A DNA stretch of 5,932 nt from BS750m-G28 sp035527235 (lineage in GTDB: Archaea; Thermoproteota; Bathyarchaeia; TCS64): contig DATLAV010000002.1 of NCBI GenBank assembly GCA_035527235.1, positions 1-5,932 of the forward strand, written 5' to 3'. The notes beneath the pieces are model-generated. The model had not been told where the DNA came from, ran no database searches, and worked only from the letters and a program-made list of their open reading frames with translations. The translations under genes and the position numbers were made by a program. This document shows positions 4,558-5,932 of this stretch, in pieces; the stretch's first letter is position 1, and every line of letters begins with the position of its first letter.

Positions 4558-5919
4558 TCAGGAGGTTGAGAGCTCCCGGGCAATCATGACGGCCCTCTCG
4601 GCCACCTCGACCGCAGTCTTCCCCACTAGAACTATCATGGGCTCTTTCCCCCAGTCCCCCAGGTGGTAGATGACGTCGGGAACCCGCCCGACGCGTTTTA
4701 TGGCCTCCTGTGAACCCCAGAAGGTCGTACCTCCCTCCTTCTCCTTGACCTCGGGAGGCTCCTCCCGCCGGTCGTAGTAGGAGACCACAAAACCCATCTG
4801 CCTGCAGGTCTCCACCGCCTCCTCCGAGTACCTCAGGTTCATCCCGGCCCTGTAGGCCCGGTCGTAGGCCATGACAGCGAGAATAGTTCGAGCGATGTGC
4901 CCAGAGACACCGTAGGCTGGGCAGCCTGTGGCCCTTACGCCATTCGCCTTCCTGAAGAGCCGACCCTCAACTGCGGCGACGTCACTCAGACCTGTAGCGT
5001 AGGGAAGGGCCATGCCGACGTTCATCTGGACCTCTGCGACCAGATCCCTCATCTCCGGAGAGCCCTCGATGATGCCCACGGCTTCAGATACGTTCTTTAG
5101 AACCGTGTACTTCTCAGCCTCGTTCCACAGGTTCGCCATGTGGTTGAGAGGGCCATGCCCCTCGCCAATGCGGAGCCCGAACCTGATACCTCTGTTCACG
5201 AACTGCTTGGCCACGCCGACTGCCTCGGGAATGCTTTTCCCCTTCGCGAGCTCCGCCGCCACGGCCGATGAGAAGCTGCATCCTGTTCCATGGGTGTCCT
5301 TCGTATCATATCTCTCCGCCTCCAGGAGGGTGAAACCTCCGTCGTGGAGCAGAATGTCGACGGCCATCCCCTCCCTCTGCAGTATGTGACCTCCCTTGAC
5401 GACGACGGCCTCGGGGCCAAGATCGATGATCTTCTCTGCGGCCCTCTTCCCGTCTTCGAGAGAGCCGATCTTCACCCCTGAGATGGCCTCGGCCTCCATG
5501 GCGTTGGGAGTGAGCACCGTCGCCAGCGGAAGAATCTTGTCGACGAGGCTATCCTTGGCCTCGGGTTTGAGGAGGACGGCACCGCTCTTCGCTATCATGA
5601 CGGGGTCCACGCAGACAGGGAACCCGTATCGCTCGATCTCCTCGGCGACGACCTCAATTATCTCCCTCGTGTGGAGCATACCCGTCTTGGCGGCGTCGAC
5701 GCCTATGTCGTCCGCCACAGCCCTTATCTGGGCCCGGATGATGTCCGGATCAATGTCCTGAACGGCTCTGACCTCCAGGGTATTCTGGGCCGTTATGACC
5801 GTTATGGCGGACATGCCGTGAACGCCGAGGGCTGCGAAGGTCTTCAGGTCTCCCTGTATGCCTGCACCGCCCCCAGAGTCGGAGCCGGCGATGGTCAGGG
5901 CGCAAGTAATCTTGGTCAT
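4558..5919 (-). CDS. thiDN: ThiDN: HMP/HMP-P kinase fused to thiamine-phosphate synthase
   Basis: This 453-residue bifunctional cytoplasmic enzyme makes thiamine phosphate. Residues about 5-262 are the ribokinase-fold ThiD domain that phosphorylates HMP to HMP-P and then HMP-PP: AGSDSGGGAGIQGD (11-24), TAQNT (43-47, substrate glutamine Q45), DPVM (105-108), VKGGH (174-178) and the anion-hole GTGCSFS with C214. Residues about 275-450 are ThiN, the archaeal replacement for ThiE, which condenses HMP-PP with thiazole phosphate. R320 and H341 (in SGHIART) match, by spacing and context, the two residues shown by mutagenesis to matter in Pyrobaculum calidifontis ThiN. The domain ends in LGDWGKEPMIVLVGKTA. 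The start ATG at 5919 is preceded by GGAG with 5-base spacing. It is probably cotranscribed with the NTPase gene. The promoter lies outside the window, so ThiR or riboswitch control cannot be judged. Confidence 0.95.
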   Translation of the reverse strand: MTKITCALTIAGSDSGGGAGIQGDLKTFAALGVHGMSAITVITAQNTLEVRAVQDIDPDIIRAQIRAVADDIGVDAAKTGMLHTREIIEVVAEEIERYGFPVCVDPVMIAKSGAVLLKPEAKDSLVDKILPLATVLTPNAMEAEAISGVKIGSLEDGKRAAEKIIDLGPEAVVVKGGHILQREGMAVDILLHDGGFTLLEAERYDTKDTHGTGCSFSSAVAAELAKGKSIPEAVGVAKQFVNRGIRFGLRIGEGHGPLNHMANLWNEAEKYTVLKNVSEAVGIIEGSPEMRDLVAEVQMNVGMALPYATGLSDVAAVEGRLFRKANGVRATGCPAYGVSGHIARTILAVMAYDRAYRAGMNLRYSEEAVETCRQMGFVVSYYDRREEPPEVKEKEGGTTFWGSQEAIKRVGRVPDVIYHLGDWGKEPMIVLVGKTAVEVAERAVMIARELSTS

Positions 5920-5932
5920 ATCATCTCCATCC

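Noticed and set aside
5012..5761. Long plus-strand open frames opposite thiDN (5012-5389 and 5396-5761)
   Set aside because: They are serine/arginine/proline-rich antisense frames of a GC-rich gene with clear catalytic motifs on the minus strand.

Overview
The window is archaeal chromosomal DNA carrying a thiamine (vitamin B1) salvage, synthesis and regulation locus. Archaeal signs are a ThiD-ThiN fusion in place of a bacterial ThiE, a ThiR-type regulator (HTH plus ThiN domain), TATA-like boxes upstream of genes, and frequent AGG arginine codons beside good Shine-Dalgarno sites. The species cannot be named. A TPP riboswitch points towards Thermoplasmata or a relative, because archaeal TPP riboswitches have been described mainly there, but this is only a lean.

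Layout: six complete genes and one partial gene lie in three minus-strand blocks separated by single plus-strand genes. (1) At 1-1354, minus: the start of an ABC permease (cut by the window edge) preceded by a BMP-family substrate-binding protein. (2) At 1470-2522, plus: thiR, divergent from the transporter across an AT-rich promoter with a 7-4-7 palindrome. (3) At 2525-3088, minus: the ECF S-component thiW, preceded by a TPP riboswitch whose 3' end forms the ribosome binding site. (4) At about 3289-3966, plus: tenA. (5) At 3974-5919, minus: thiDN followed by an uncharacterised P-loop NTPase.

How they fit together: ThiW (predicted thiazole uptake) and possibly the BMP-type ABC transporter bring in thiamine or its precursors. 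TenA recovers the hydroxymethylpyrimidine (HMP) moiety from degraded thiamine. The ThiD domain phosphorylates HMP twice, and the ThiN domain joins HMP-PP to thiazole phosphate to give thiamine phosphate. ThiM (thiazole kinase), ThiL (thiamine phosphate kinase), the ECF energising module and the ABC ATPase are not in the window.

The most notable point is two kinds of thiamine control in one locus: a protein repressor (ThiR) sensing thiamine phosphates and an RNA switch sensing TPP. These have been described as largely alternative solutions in archaea. The second is an unassigned P-loop NTPase directly behind thiDN. Apart from promoter and leader regions of about 115 and 200 bases there is almost no non-coding DNA, and I see no tRNA, rRNA, CRISPR or mobile element.
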